Positions 1 through 10,090 of a stretch of DNA of 64,000 nucleotides are shown piece by piece. The translations under genes and the position numbers were made by a program. The stretch spans positions 3,349,501-3,413,500 of the forward strand of contig OZ038470.1 in assembly GCA_964036295.1 (NCBI GenBank), written 5' to 3'. Position 1 is the stretch's first letter, and each line of letters begins with the position of its first letter. A model generated the notes under the pieces. The model did not search any database, was not told the origin of the DNA, and saw nothing but the letters and a program-made list of their open reading frames with translations. The stretch is from Plumapathes pennacea. Lineage: Eukaryota; Cnidaria; Anthozoa; Antipatharia; Myriopathidae.

Positions 1-614
1 TCCTGAATTGGTTGGTTTTGTGCTTACGTCGTCCCAGCTCACACACACACGAAACAGCAATGTAAGCAACAAGCACATGCCCAAGAACGTAAGGTTAATA
101 TTGCTTTTAACTTTTTCTTGTGCTTGCGACGTCACGTTCAATTTCTCTCTTCGTGTTCTGGTGTTCATGCTTGCGCATTTGTTGATCTTGTGCTCCAGCC
201 TGCGTACTTTGCCAGAATTCTTTTTATTGTTCGAGACGGCACTAAGAGGTTGAGCGTGTGTGAAGGAGTGCAGCCTAGAAACCTTTTGGCAGTCTTCAGT
301 CAAGTGTTAGCTAGAAACTTGCGTATTTATTAGTTGAGTGTTGCGTGAAGCGTCCGTCGATAAAACCTGCCATCTTTTATGTTAGTGTTGGCCCCCATAA
401 TAACCCATCATGTCGTGTCATGTGTATGGTCGGTTGGTTTGCCTTAATGTGCAGACTAGCGGCAAAATGATGATTATGGAAGGCCTTGCATGTAAAGTGA
501 AACTACCTAAATCTTACGAAGGAAATAGTCGTACGCCAGCGAATAAAAGGCCTCTCCCTCCCCACCCTTATCGAAAAACGTTCCTCTCTTCCTCTTGATC
601 ATAACGGGGGTCGT
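1..614. other. Region downstream of the LITAF-like gene, no other gene seen
   Basis: This stretch lies 3' of the minus-strand LITAF-like stop codon and probably holds its 3' UTR. On the minus strand an AATAAA hexamer (plus positions 326-331, read as TTTATT) lies about 284 bases after the stop and is a candidate polyadenylation signal. Short open frames on the plus strand (for example 8-253 and 410-598) show no recognisable protein similarity. I see no RNA gene or mobile element here. Confidence 0.5.
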
Positions 615-1642
615 TCACATGCGACGGAAGACGCCCAGTTGAACCTGGCAGTTGGGGCAAATGTGAGTGACATCTTTCAATGAATCAAGGCAAAAGGGAA
701 TAAGGCAACAGCCCCCATCGCACCTGCAAAGGAAGCCGGGATGCGTGTAAGAAATGCAGCCCATAAAATAACTCATAGTTTTACTTATTCGAACGCCGTC
801 TGTATGTCAAATGCATATTTTCAACGTTTAACCTTTTTAAATTTCGCTTTCCTTATGCAGATTGTTATCTCCAAGATTCTACTCGAGATTCTTGCTTGCA
901 ATTATAAAAAGGAATATTTTTAAACGCTTTTTTAGATTTTTCTGATGGCAGGATTACTTCGCAATGAAAGCAAAGTCGATAATAGTTGCTATATTTTTTC
1001 ATTTCGCTATTCCATTTTGCAGCTAAGGAAGATTTGCCAGGATTATTACGATTCGGGTGAGACAATTCGGCGATTGCTTCGTGATTCAGTTTGCGGGCGC
1101 CAGCTTGATGTTGTGATAAATAAATTGAACTCAATTCAAAGTTTGTAATAAAGTGCAGTCTCGATATGTCAAATAAATATTGAAATTGTATAGAAACGTT
1201 TAAAATACACCTGTATATATATTTATATAGACTGACTACAGACTTGCATTGGTTAATTAATGGCATCGCATGAAATTGAGTCGAGGGAACTGACGAAATA
1301 ACAGATGATTTCTACTTACCCGATTAGACACAGTCCAACACAAGCAAGCCATGTTAATTGTCCGTTCTCGTACATCGTAGCAGTAATAATATTCGCTTTG
1401 CAGTTGGAGCAAACGGTCTGTACTGGCAGTTCACCGAACCAAGGTGTACCGACAGTAACAACTGCAGCGGGTTGTTGAACAATGGTGGTAGTAGTTGTAG
1501 AGGAAGGATAAGCGGGTTGTTGGGGATATGCAGTCTGGCCAGGTGTTGCATATTGAGCTGGAGGATAGCCAGGTTGTTGTGGGGCGGGATAGCCCGGTTG
1601 TGTAGGCTGCATTCCTGGATAAGGGGGCGGTTTATCCGACAT
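615..1642 (-). CDS. LITAF: LITAF-like (LPS-induced TNF-alpha factor / SIMPLE family) membrane protein, two exons
   Basis: CDS is complement(join(615..723,1320..1642)), 432 nt, 143 residues. LITAF-domain proteins are monotopic zinc-binding proteins of late endosomes and lysosomes that take part in endosomal trafficking. The N-terminus is rich in Pro, Tyr, Gln and Gly (residues 4-46) and carries a PPPY motif at 5-8, the type bound by WW domains of NEDD4-family ligases. The LITAF domain spans about 74-140: a CxxC knuckle at C78/C81, a hydrophobic Cys-rich insertion (about 98-120, containing [14 protein letters not shown]) and a closing HxCPxC at H128-C133. Both zinc half-sites are intact. The intron (724-1319) has a consensus GTAAGT donor and TTTGCAG acceptor and splits a Gly codon within the hydrophobic segment. 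The start [10 protein letters not shown] is preferred over an in-frame ATG nine codons upstream because it fits the usual family beginning. The length is normal for the family. Several paralogs are common in invertebrates, so exact orthology is not settled. Confidence 0.95.
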
Positions 1643-2790
1643 GACTATCTCCGTATTCCTTGAGCACAATTTTTCACTCGATATCGGTTGGATCTCACTC
1701 TTTCCTGTTCAAATCAGCTATTCAAATGACGTCAGTTATAAACCGCGTTGTCAAGTAAACACAAATTATGGTTGGTCGAATGAAGTCATCAATTTACCAC
1801 TTTGCACCTGTCGCCGTTCTTAGTTATGTTGCATACAAATAGGCGCCATTGTTCGACAGGAACGTGCCTGACGAGTTCTCGATAAGTAGATTTTCTTTGT
1901 GCAAGCGGCTTTTTTTACTGTTTTAGTTTCGCTTAGGGTGTCGGGTTTGTCATTCGCTCCGTATAACAGGCAAAAAGTTGTTGACTGACATCTATTCGCT
2001 TGTTATGACACCAATGACGCACTCGGGAATTAAAAGAAGCACGTTTCTCCACGGATACAAATTGAATAAGTCATCTATTATAAAAATGGGGGATATAAGT
2101 TACAAAAATAGAATAAAAAATAGCTGGAATGATTCGATATCCGTAACCAAAAAACTGTTAGGAAAATCAAGCACGTTCTCGTTACCAAAATAAATTGAAC
2201 ACAATATTGATAGGTGAAACCAGTAATTTTAGTTGGAATCTATATCTGATATCAGCCGTAACTGAAAACGGAAAGGAACGAAACGGAATATAAGGACAAG
2301 ATCGACTGATACAATTTGAATTAGCAAGGCAGTAAACATGGGGAAAACATCAATCACCCAAAAAGAATGTTCTGAAATGTTTGAGTTAATGATCCAGAAT
2401 GTATTGAAATGCTTTGAAAATCAAAAGAAGTAAAACGTTGTTTTCAAGAATGGTGTTTGTATGCTTCAAGTTAGAGGAAAGGCAAGTTGTTCTCAAGTAC
2501 TTTTAATTTGGGGAATTTTTCTCGAAGAGGACGGACCATCCCTTTACAATCGTGTGGTTTCTGGCGCACAATTAAGTGGAAAAATGAGATAGAAGAAATA
2601 AAAAAGAAGACACCAAAGAAATTACTCTCCATCTGAGTTGTGTGAGGATATGTTTCGGAGAATTGGGCGGAAATAACGAAAGGTTAAGTTTGAAAATCAA
2701 AGAGAAAATTTTCTAATGGGCGTGCCCTGTGTTTGACCGTGAGATTCAAGGAGACCTGAGTCCCAACATGTGGTTTGTGTTTTGAAAAAA
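1643..2790. promoter_or_regulatory. Divergent intergenic region between LITAF-like and MAD2L1
   Basis: The two start codons face away from each other across 1,148 bp, so this interval should hold both 5' UTRs and both promoters, possibly shared. A perfect palindromic cAMP-response element, TGACGTCA, is at 1727-1734, 85 bp upstream of the LITAF-like ATG. I see no convincing TATA box, and I recognise no further gene. A 71-codon open frame at 1978-2193 resembles nothing I know. Confidence 0.5.
1727..1734. promoter_or_regulatory. Consensus cAMP-response element (CREB/ATF site)
   Basis: The 8-bp palindrome TGACGTCA matches the full CRE consensus. It lies 85 bp upstream of the LITAF-like start codon, a distance at which such sites commonly act, and about 1.06 kb from the MAD2L1 start. 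The match is seen directly; binding is inferred. Confidence 0.45.
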
Positions 2791-5004
2791 ATGGCGGTAA
2801 GCAAGCAAGGCAATGCGATCACACTGAAAGGCAGCACAGAAATGGTAGCGGAGTTTTTCGGTAAGTCTCAGCTTAATCTGACCTAAGAAGTTTTAGTCTT
2901 TCTGTTACCGTAATCCTTTTTCTTGTTGCCTTTTAGGTTTCGGCATAAACAGGTAAGACTTCTCGCTTGCTTGCTTCTTCATGTTACGATATTAAAAAGA
3001 CGCCAAAGCGATCAGTTTGAAGGATTTCATGTGGCACAGGAACGTTCCTAAGGTGTTATTGCGTTAAGAGGAAGGATTCTATGCCTACTTTTGATTATTC
3101 CCACAAGGATAACATTTGCACGAAATCGAAATATAGTTCAACGATAACCACTTGCCAAGATTTGTTTGAGTCGAATTGTTTAGCGCTATATGTCTGTCCT
3201 GTCTTATCCAGCACTACATTGGTGATTGTCTTGGTTTCTGTACGGTGTAATTCCAGATACAATCACATGTATGTACATCATGTGGTCAATTTCAGTCATT
3301 TTATACCATCTTCAGGGGAGGGGTAAGGCAGAACGGCCAAGGTGGTGCGGGGAAGGGGGGGGGGGGGGGGGGACAAAGCCACATACAAAGAAAATAAGAA
3401 AGTTATCTTTATTGTTGAATTTATGGCAATTTTTAAACTGCTGTTAAAACCTCTCCCCAGTCCTCTTTCCTACATTCTTTTCAACATTGACCAACAGACT
3501 GCTTAATTTTAGTAGTTTTACTTCTTTGTAAAATGAAAAATTTGCCAAGATAGAAAGTTACTGCCTGCATTTATGTAATATGCAGTAGTAACTATCTCCA
3601 AGCTCTTAGAGTCAATGCTATAGGATTAAACCACAAGTGATTGATTCATACAGTATTACATAGTTTGGAGATACATTTTTTTTTAATGAAGGCTAATATT
3701 ACTACATTAACTTGTACATTTTGTACTTGAAAGCTGTACAACTTGATTGCCGTGTTTGTGAGATCTCACCCAGACAGAAGATCTGTCCCAGCATAACTTT
3801 CTTTTATTCAGTATACTCTACCAGCGTGGTGTTTATCCGGCGGAATCATTCAAGCGTATGGACAAGTATGAGCTGACATTATTTGTTACTAATGACCCTG
3901 CACTCAACACATATCTCTCAAACGTCCTGGCACAAGTCAAAGGTGCGTACATCTATATGAAAAGGGTTCACTTGTAGTAATCAGACACTGGAGTTGGAAC
4001 AGTCCCCCAAAAATGTGTATAAAAATAAAAATGTGAATCCACTGAATACAGTTTATACAGGTAGAACATGGTGTATGACTCTAATTCTGATCAAGGCAAG
4101 GCTATATGCTGGTCTAGACAGTCTTGTTTTCATTTGGGGTCCAATATCTCCACTCATAATAATTATTACTATTCTTTATTTGCTACTGTATATATTCTTG
4201 AAGCATTTACCTTGGTATTATTGACTACTATTTTGAAACTTTTTGTTGGTCTGTTTAATTTTATGTTCAGATGAACTGAGTGAGGTTAATCTTTACTTAT
4301 TATCCTTCCAGAATGGCTTTGCACAAAAACAATTCAACGTATTGTACTGGTGATAAAGAGTATAGACAATCATGAAACCCTAGAAAGATGGCAGTTCAAC
4401 ATAGAGTGTGACAAGGACATTACTGAAGACAGGTATAAAATCTTTTGTAGAAAATAAATCATTCAGTGTTTATGTCCTCCTTACAATAAAAGGGTATAGA
4501 GGTCATTTGAAATGTTGGATGTTTTTTGGCCAAAGTCCACATTTTGTTGTATGCATTATGCACGGTGTTTCTCAAGAGTGTTGTTCTAAATATAAACTTG
4601 CTTTCTCACTCTAGCAAACCTGTGGAGAAACCCTTGAAAGCAATCCAGAAAGAGATTCGAGATGTTATCCGACAAATTACAGCAAGTGTGACGTTCTTAC
4701 CTCTTCTAGATGGCCCTTGTAAGTACAGATTGAAATACTGTAAATGCCTAATAAAACCAAGAACTGTATGCTTTGATCAAAACATTGAAAGTAAATTAGT
4801 TATTTTGGACTGAAGTATTTCTGCTTTCTCTTGGAAGGTGCATTTGATCTGCTGATGTACACAAACAGAGACCTTGAAGTTCCTGAAATGTGGGAAGAGT
4901 CTGGCCCACAGATTATTGCCAACTCACAGGAAGTCCGCCTGCGCTCATTCTCAACATCTATCCACAAGGTCGACACCATGGTGTCATACAAGAGTGAAGA
5001 ATAG
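2791..5004 (+). CDS. MAD2L1: MAD2L1, mitotic spindle assembly checkpoint HORMA protein, six exons, complete
   Basis: CDS is join(2791..2860,2937..2952,3812..3942,4312..4432,4615..4718,4838..5004), 609 nt, 202 residues (human MAD2 has 205). MAD2 binds MAD1 at unattached kinetochores, changes from open to closed form and captures CDC20, which inhibits the anaphase-promoting complex. The HORMA domain fills nearly the whole chain. Clear family blocks are ITLKGSTEMVAEFF near the N-terminus, FGINSILYQRGVYPAESF, ERWQFNIECD, IRQITASVTFLPLL and DLLMYTNRDLEVPEMWEESG in the C-terminal safety-belt region, ending VRLRSFSTSIHKVDTMVSYK. All six exons join in frame with canonical GT-AG borders. Exon 2 is a 16-nt microexon. 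The start ATG follows an A-rich leader and gives MAVSKQGNAIT, aligned with the family N-terminus. A candidate polyadenylation signal AATAAA is at 6035-6040, implying a 3' UTR of about 1 kb. Confidence 0.97.
3355..3372 (+). repeat. Homopolymer of 18 G
   Basis: Eighteen consecutive G bases lie within MAD2L1 intron 2, preceded by a further G-rich stretch from about 3315. Such runs are length-unstable and can form G-quadruplex in DNA or in the transcribed intron. Confidence 0.95.
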
Positions 5005-5082
5005 GGTTATATAGCTTGTACCAATATTAGCAATGCAAACACACATGCCCCCGTATAGAGGTTGATGTGTCAATGCCTGCAC

Positions 5083-5293
5083 TTAATCCTTTCACTCCCA
5101 AGTTCAAAATGCAGATTCTCTCAATATTATTTAAGGGAAAATGAATGAGTGAGGTTGTGATAATTGACAGTTTAATCAACTGTCATCTGAGCAAGCTATG
5201 AAAAACCAAGTTCCTCCTTCTGTATGATATATCTCTAGTGAGAGACTAAAGGAGAAAATTGACATTGATTACTCTTGGGAATGAAAAGGTTAA
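5083..5293. mobile_element. MITE family 1, copy 1 (TTAA ends)
   Basis: The element is bounded by TTAA on both sides and has terminal inverted repeats of about 16 bp: CCTTTCACTCCCAAG on the left and CTTGGGAATGAAAAGG on the right. Two diverged relatives are at 17931-18115 (ESF1 intron) and 29422-29625 (ZW10 intron), sharing internal blocks such as TCATCTGAGCAAGCTATC. TTAA flanks are typical of piggyBac-type targets; the superfamily call is tentative. Confidence 0.65.
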
Positions 5294-5390
5294 TACCCTA
5301 CTGATAAGTTGAGTTTCCAAAGAGAAAAGGACCTCTGCATGCAACTGTTACATTCTTTAATGAGCCACTGTCCACATATTCTTGCAAAGC

Positions 5391-5413
5391 AAAAAAAAAA
5401 AAAAAAAAAAAAA
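5391..5413 (+). repeat. Poly(A) run of 23
   Basis: Twenty-three consecutive A bases about 390 bp after the MAD2L1 stop. No transposon body with target duplication could be tied to it, so it may be a plain homopolymer tract. Confidence 0.9.
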
Positions 5414-6119
5414 GGGAAAAAAGAAAACTACTACTGGTTTGTTGTTCATTTGCAACATCAAGTACATGACATACTGTATGCATATGCATGCTCAATTGAA
5501 TATCAAAATGGTTGTATGCAGAAGTTTCAATCTGCTTCAGGCATACTCTTTGTTTTCATCGTGCTCTAGCAGAGATACATCTGTGCAATGGGTACAAAAT
5601 ATAGAAACTACACTGAGATGTAAATATATTTACACCTTTGTTATTATACTGACTTTTGGAGTTGTATCTGTTAATTCTGTTTGAGAAAGGCATGTTTTGA
5701 AAATAATTATCTGTTGATTGTTTGTAAACATGTTCCTGAAAAATATAACCCTGTTAATATATTGTTGTAAAATGTTGTATACATTTCTGTTACATTAGGA
5801 TCACTAAATATAAATGAATCCCATTGGAATGTTTAAATGATAGTGTGCAAAGCAATTTTCCAATAATTTCATAAAATTACAAATGTTTATGAATAAGATG
5901 AATTTTTACACAAGTCTTACTGAATTTGTAGGAATGAAACTCATTGCAAGCAGGGTGATCTAGTTACTGAATACTAATCATTTTCAACCCATCTGTCTTT
6001 TATACTGTTGTATGTCTTGTTATACAAAAAGTCAAATAAAGAAAAAGTGATTTTGTCAACTTTTTTCTGTAGCTTATGAATAATATTGTCTAAAGGTATA
6101 AATGTTTTGTTTGTGGTAG

Positions 6120-8600
6120 ATGTTGGCAGGATTTCGGCAGGATTATCAACAACATCTTCCCATTTACCAACTTTCCCAATTTAACTGTTCACCCTGTGTC
6201 TGCTGTGCAGACACCGTGGTAAAATGCACTGTGCATGTGCAGCCCCCGCCAAAATGCAAGGCTGGCATCCCACTCAAATATCCCACTCAAAGCTCAAAAA
6301 CTAACGCATGCGCAGACGTTTTGCCGCGGTGTCCATTTTCTCTTCCCTTCCCATCTTACTCCGCGCGCCCTCCCTCCCATTCCCATACTTCCTTGCGCAC
6401 CTAGTTGGAATCGAGGAGGAGCGACTGGGGACGAGGCAAATCAGTGGGCATTATGGGTAATGAAGGCGGGAATTTTGACACCTGAGCCACCTCGCCTCGT
6501 GATCATTTGCTTCGACGGTTTGCCGGAAAGCAAGATGGTTGAATTTCGCTTGTCGCTTCACAACATTTTCACAGACCTCCCAAGTTCGGAATGGCTTCCA
6601 TGTCAGCAGGAAAGAAACCTTCAGAGTCCCAAACGCCTCTGCTTTCCGGACTCCCTTCAGCTAGGGCGTCCACCTTGCTCGCAACTGAAGAACAGTACAG
6701 CCTTCAAAGCGGCTCAAAGCGTCCGGCTCCACACCTAAACGAAGCTCCCTTTTACAGGTAATTTAGTTTTAGGTTTTGTCGTTGTTGTTTGTCGTTTCTC
6801 CCCGTAACCATCTCGCCTTCTCAGGCCATGTGCGCGCTCAAGTTCCCTCCCGTGTCATTTATGCAAAACGCATTTGTCACCCACCTTGATCACACCCTCG
6901 TGTTAATTTGTTTGGTCTTCGTTTCTCCCTTGTCGCAAGTCCCTTCGTTGCACACCAATGTTATTTCCCGTGTCTTTAGTTCTTCTATATACTGGTCTAG
7001 CTTATGTCCCCCATATATTTTGTTTCCTTTTGCTTTTGGCAATGCTTTTTAGATACTTTTTCTGGCTTCACAGCTTCCCCTGTTTTATGGTCGCTTCGGA
7101 GCGCTAGTTTGCATCATTTCGTTTTTCCCTTCATATCCTCAATCTTCGAAAGTTATTTTTCCTCCATTTTTCTTGTTTTGTTGCTCTCCCAGTCACAAAA
7201 CATTTTTTTTTTTCTTCTGCTGTATTTTTATTTCCGTTCCTTCCTTCCGTTCCTGGTATTTTTTGTTCCTGTTTCGCCTCCCGGTTCTCTTATCTTATTC
7301 TCATCTATCTGTTTACGTATTGGTGTAGGTATTAATTTTTTTTGGTCATGCTTTATATTGCCTTATACTTTTTGTTGTTCTGTTGGTATCTGTGTGTCTG
7401 TTGGTTCCAGCTCAACACTGGGCAGGCAGTGTCCTTGAAATTCGAACTGTGCATTTTTTTTATAATTTTGTGATACAGTGCATTTCTTTTTTTTATCTTT
7501 TCTGGTAATTGAAACTGTTTTCTGATTCAGATGAACTATTTGGTAAACTTGTTAATGTGTAGGTTCTAAACTGTAGCATGATTTGTGTAAAAGGTATTTT
7601 ATCTCTCCCAAGTTGAGGTCATTGAAATTAGCTTTTTCCTTTTCACTATCAATGTTGTTGTGCTTTATCACTGACAAGAAAAAAAAGTAATATCAGTGTT
7701 CTATCCAGGATTAATATTAATATTTGTGGTGCATCATTATTCACATTGCTTATTTTTGTACCAAACAAATAACAAACCGATAGCACATTTTTGATATTCC
7801 TGCCACATTTTGTTCTCTTTTGAGGAGGTTTTTGGCTAAAAGTATTTTATTGACGTCCGCCATGCACACAAAACATATTTATGCAAATTTGAACTACATT
7901 CTTTAGGTTATCAAATTTCACCACGCTATGCGAAAAATTCAGTCGATGTGCAAGACTACAGGTCAATGTTTTAAGATTTGTATGTGGACAGATTTCGACC
8001 GTTGGACATATTAAAAGCGGTGTCGTCGTGATTGATAAAAGGTGTGCACATCATGATAAACTGAGCTGCTCGAACAGCCAGTGGTTTACAGTAACATTTG
8101 ATTGAATATTTGTTCAGTCACACTTGCATTCCAGGATCTAACCCTTACAAAATTATTATTCGTGTCGTAAGCGAAAGTTGCAATGCGTAAATTGGGTTTT
8201 ACCGACGTGCTATCAGTGGTGAAGGATCAGCATCAGCTTTCCGCTTAGCGGGTCGTGTTTCGAAAAGAGTTGCTTGTCAATTAATTTTTCAAGTGAGTCC
8301 AAGCGGATGCACTTACTGGAGTTTTTTGTGCCCAAATTGAGATTTGTGCGTCCAGGACGCAATGACGTGCTCTGGATATAACACTGTAATATAGTTCTTC
8401 CCTATTATATTCTATTTTTGTCAGTACCCATGCTCAATTTTTATCCATTACAATATTATTATTTTATACTGTTTTCTTACCCCATGTTTCCTGTTCTCCC
8501 AACTATAGTCAGATGTTCTCCTCCAGCTGCTGCAGACTGTTCCAGGCTGACTTCCTCCAGACTGTTGCGGACAGACTCTTCTGGGCTGACTTCCTGCAGA
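6120..8600. other. Intergenic stretch without a recognised gene
   Basis: This 2.5 kb holds T-rich, low-complexity DNA. Open frames at 6120-6404, 6235-6738, 6789-7052 and 7004-7438 translate to compositionally biased or unstructured peptides with no family resemblance. The one element with relatives elsewhere in the window is the NRF1-like repeat at 6290-6335. I see no RNA gene. Confidence 0.4.
6290..6335 (+). repeat. Dispersed repeat carrying an NRF1-like site, copy 1
   Basis: Contains ACGCATGCGCAGACGTTTTG, shared with 12630-12690 (CATGAGC variant) and 24930-24970 (upstream of ZW10, GCGCATGCGC). The conserved part surrounds a near-NRF1 palindrome. No nearby coding region is supplied by this copy. 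Confidence 0.6.
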
Positions 8601-8619
8601 CTGTTGTGGACATTCCTCC

Positions 8620-9425
8620 AGCATGCCATTTCAGGCTCCAGGCTTCTTCTATGTCCCCTCAAGTCCCTCGTCCCCTGTATGATCATTGTGTGCCTTCCCA
8701 CCAACCTGATGATGACCATCATTCAACTCTGCTGAAGGAGGAAGGATGCAGATGAATGTTAGCAAAGGGATAGGCAGGAAGAGGATTAAAACAGGACTCT
8801 AAGGAGACCGTGGGCACATTGTTTTCCCTCTGGTGAGTTGTAGGAGTTAGGTGGGAGAGTTAGGACTAGAATGGGGGGAATTGGCCAAAGCAGTGGTACG
8901 CATTTCAATCCTCAAAATGAGAAGAATGGACAGGCGACTTGAGGACATGGGTCGGCTACAGGCAATCTTAACGACGGAGATGCACCCTCTGTCAGTAGTT
9001 TAAAATTGCCGCCAGTCGCAGGTGTTTCACAACCTCTGGAGCGTAGGGTGCATGACACGCAAAGGAACCCGTGACTCATTATATCCCAGCCTCAGACAGC
9101 CGCGGATGACGGACACATCCACCCATTTAACTCATCGAGAGGGTTGTTATGCGTACCACTGCTTGGGCGAATTCTCCCCATTCTAGTCCTAACTCTCTCA
9201 CCTTACTCCCACAACTCATCAGAGGGGAGGCAATGCACCCACGGCCCCCTCAGGGCCCTGTTTTGACTCTCTTCCTGTCTATCCCCTCGCTGATATTCAT
9301 CTGCATTCTTCCTCCTTCAGTGGGGTTGGCTGTTGGTCAGAGGGTAGGTGGATAGGGACTGGGTTGTACAGGTGATTTGGGAGGGATGGGATTTGAGGGG
9401 AGGGGTGGGAGAGGGGGCCTGGGAT
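8620..9425. mobile_element. Large inverted repeat, about 170-bp core arms, possible transposon remnant
   Basis: The segment 8732-8902 is the imperfect reverse complement of 9150-9320, with a 247-bp spacer. Weaker similarity extends outward on both sides. Matching landmarks are GCAGTGGTACGCA near 8890 with its complement at 9150, and CTGAAGGAGGAAGGATGCAG at 8732 with its complement ending at 9320. Open frames crossing the outer part of each arm end in similar peptides (LLKEEGCR and LKEEECR). The structure is that of a foldback or TIR element; no transposase is recognised and target duplications were not established. Confidence 0.6.
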
Positions 9426-9494
9426 GACCGTGAACGTGGTTGTGCAACCGTCACCTCCCTTGGTGTACTTCCACCATCCCAGGCCCCCTCCCCC

Positions 9495-9610
9495 GACAGG
9501 ATGCCCCATTCCTAACCCATAACCCATAACCATAACCCTAAGTAACCGTAACGTTGACCCTAATACTACTTGACCCTAACCATGGCGCCATAACCTAACC
9601 CAACAAACCC
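9495..9610 (+). repeat. Degenerate CCCTAA-like (telomere-like) tract
   Basis: A run of variants such as CCTAACCCATAACCCATAAC and CCCTAA, CCCTAAC, CCTAACCC interspersed with other bases. It resembles a decayed interstitial copy of the TTAGGG telomere repeat usual in many animals. Degeneracy is strong, so a chance or subtelomeric-like simple repeat remains possible. Confidence 0.45.
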
Positions 9611-9613
9611 AAT

Positions 9614-10090
9614 GAATAAAAATGAATAAAATTTATTTTTTATTTTATTTATATATTTTATTTATTTTACTTTATTTATTTATTTTGTTTATTTACTTTA
9701 TTTATTATTCTTTAATGTATGAATAAAGGAATAAAGAAAAACAAGTAAAGAAATAAATGAATAAATGAATGATTAAATAATGTATGAATGAATGAATTTA
9801 TTCAAGTCCAAATTTCAAACTATCATACATCCATAATAAGTTTGCAAATTATTTGCATCTTTAGCATGCACGGGGCCAGGCAGAATTGATTTATTCAGAA
9901 TTGATTTATTCAGAATTGATTTATTCATTCATGTATGCATTTATTTAATTATTCATTTATTCATTATGAATAAATGAATTTATTAAAATAATTATTTATT
10001 CATATAATGAATAAATGAATTCATTAAACAAATAAATTATGAATAAATTATGAATAATGAATATTTTAAATACTGAATAAATTTAATAAA
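9614..10090. repeat. AT-rich tetranucleotide simple repeats (ATTT / GAAT types)
   Basis: Nearly continuous imperfect TTTA, ATTT and GAAT/AATG repeats, including a triplicated GAATTGATTTATTCA block at about 9892-9930. No coding potential. Confidence 0.85.

Larger units (their letters stand above)
5005..6119 (+). other. Probable MAD2L1 3' UTR with an inserted MITE
   Basis: After the MAD2L1 stop no other coding sequence is recognised. The interval contains a TTAA-flanked MITE (5083-5293), a run of 23 A (5391-5413), and an AATAAA hexamer at 6035-6040 that is the best candidate for 3' end formation. That the whole interval is transcribed as 3' UTR is an inference. Confidence 0.4.

Noticed and set aside
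865..1266. 133-codon minus-strand frame as a second exon of LITAF
   Set aside because: It lacks the HxCPxC half-site; the true second exon is 615-723, which joins in frame and completes the domain.
5298..5684. Lys-rich or Phe-rich open frames around 5.4 kb
   Set aside because: Translations of the A23 run in the MAD2L1 3' region.
6235..7438. Plus-strand open frames upstream of 7.5 kb
   Set aside because: Phe/Ser-rich translations of T-rich DNA and of repeat sequence, with no recognisable motif.
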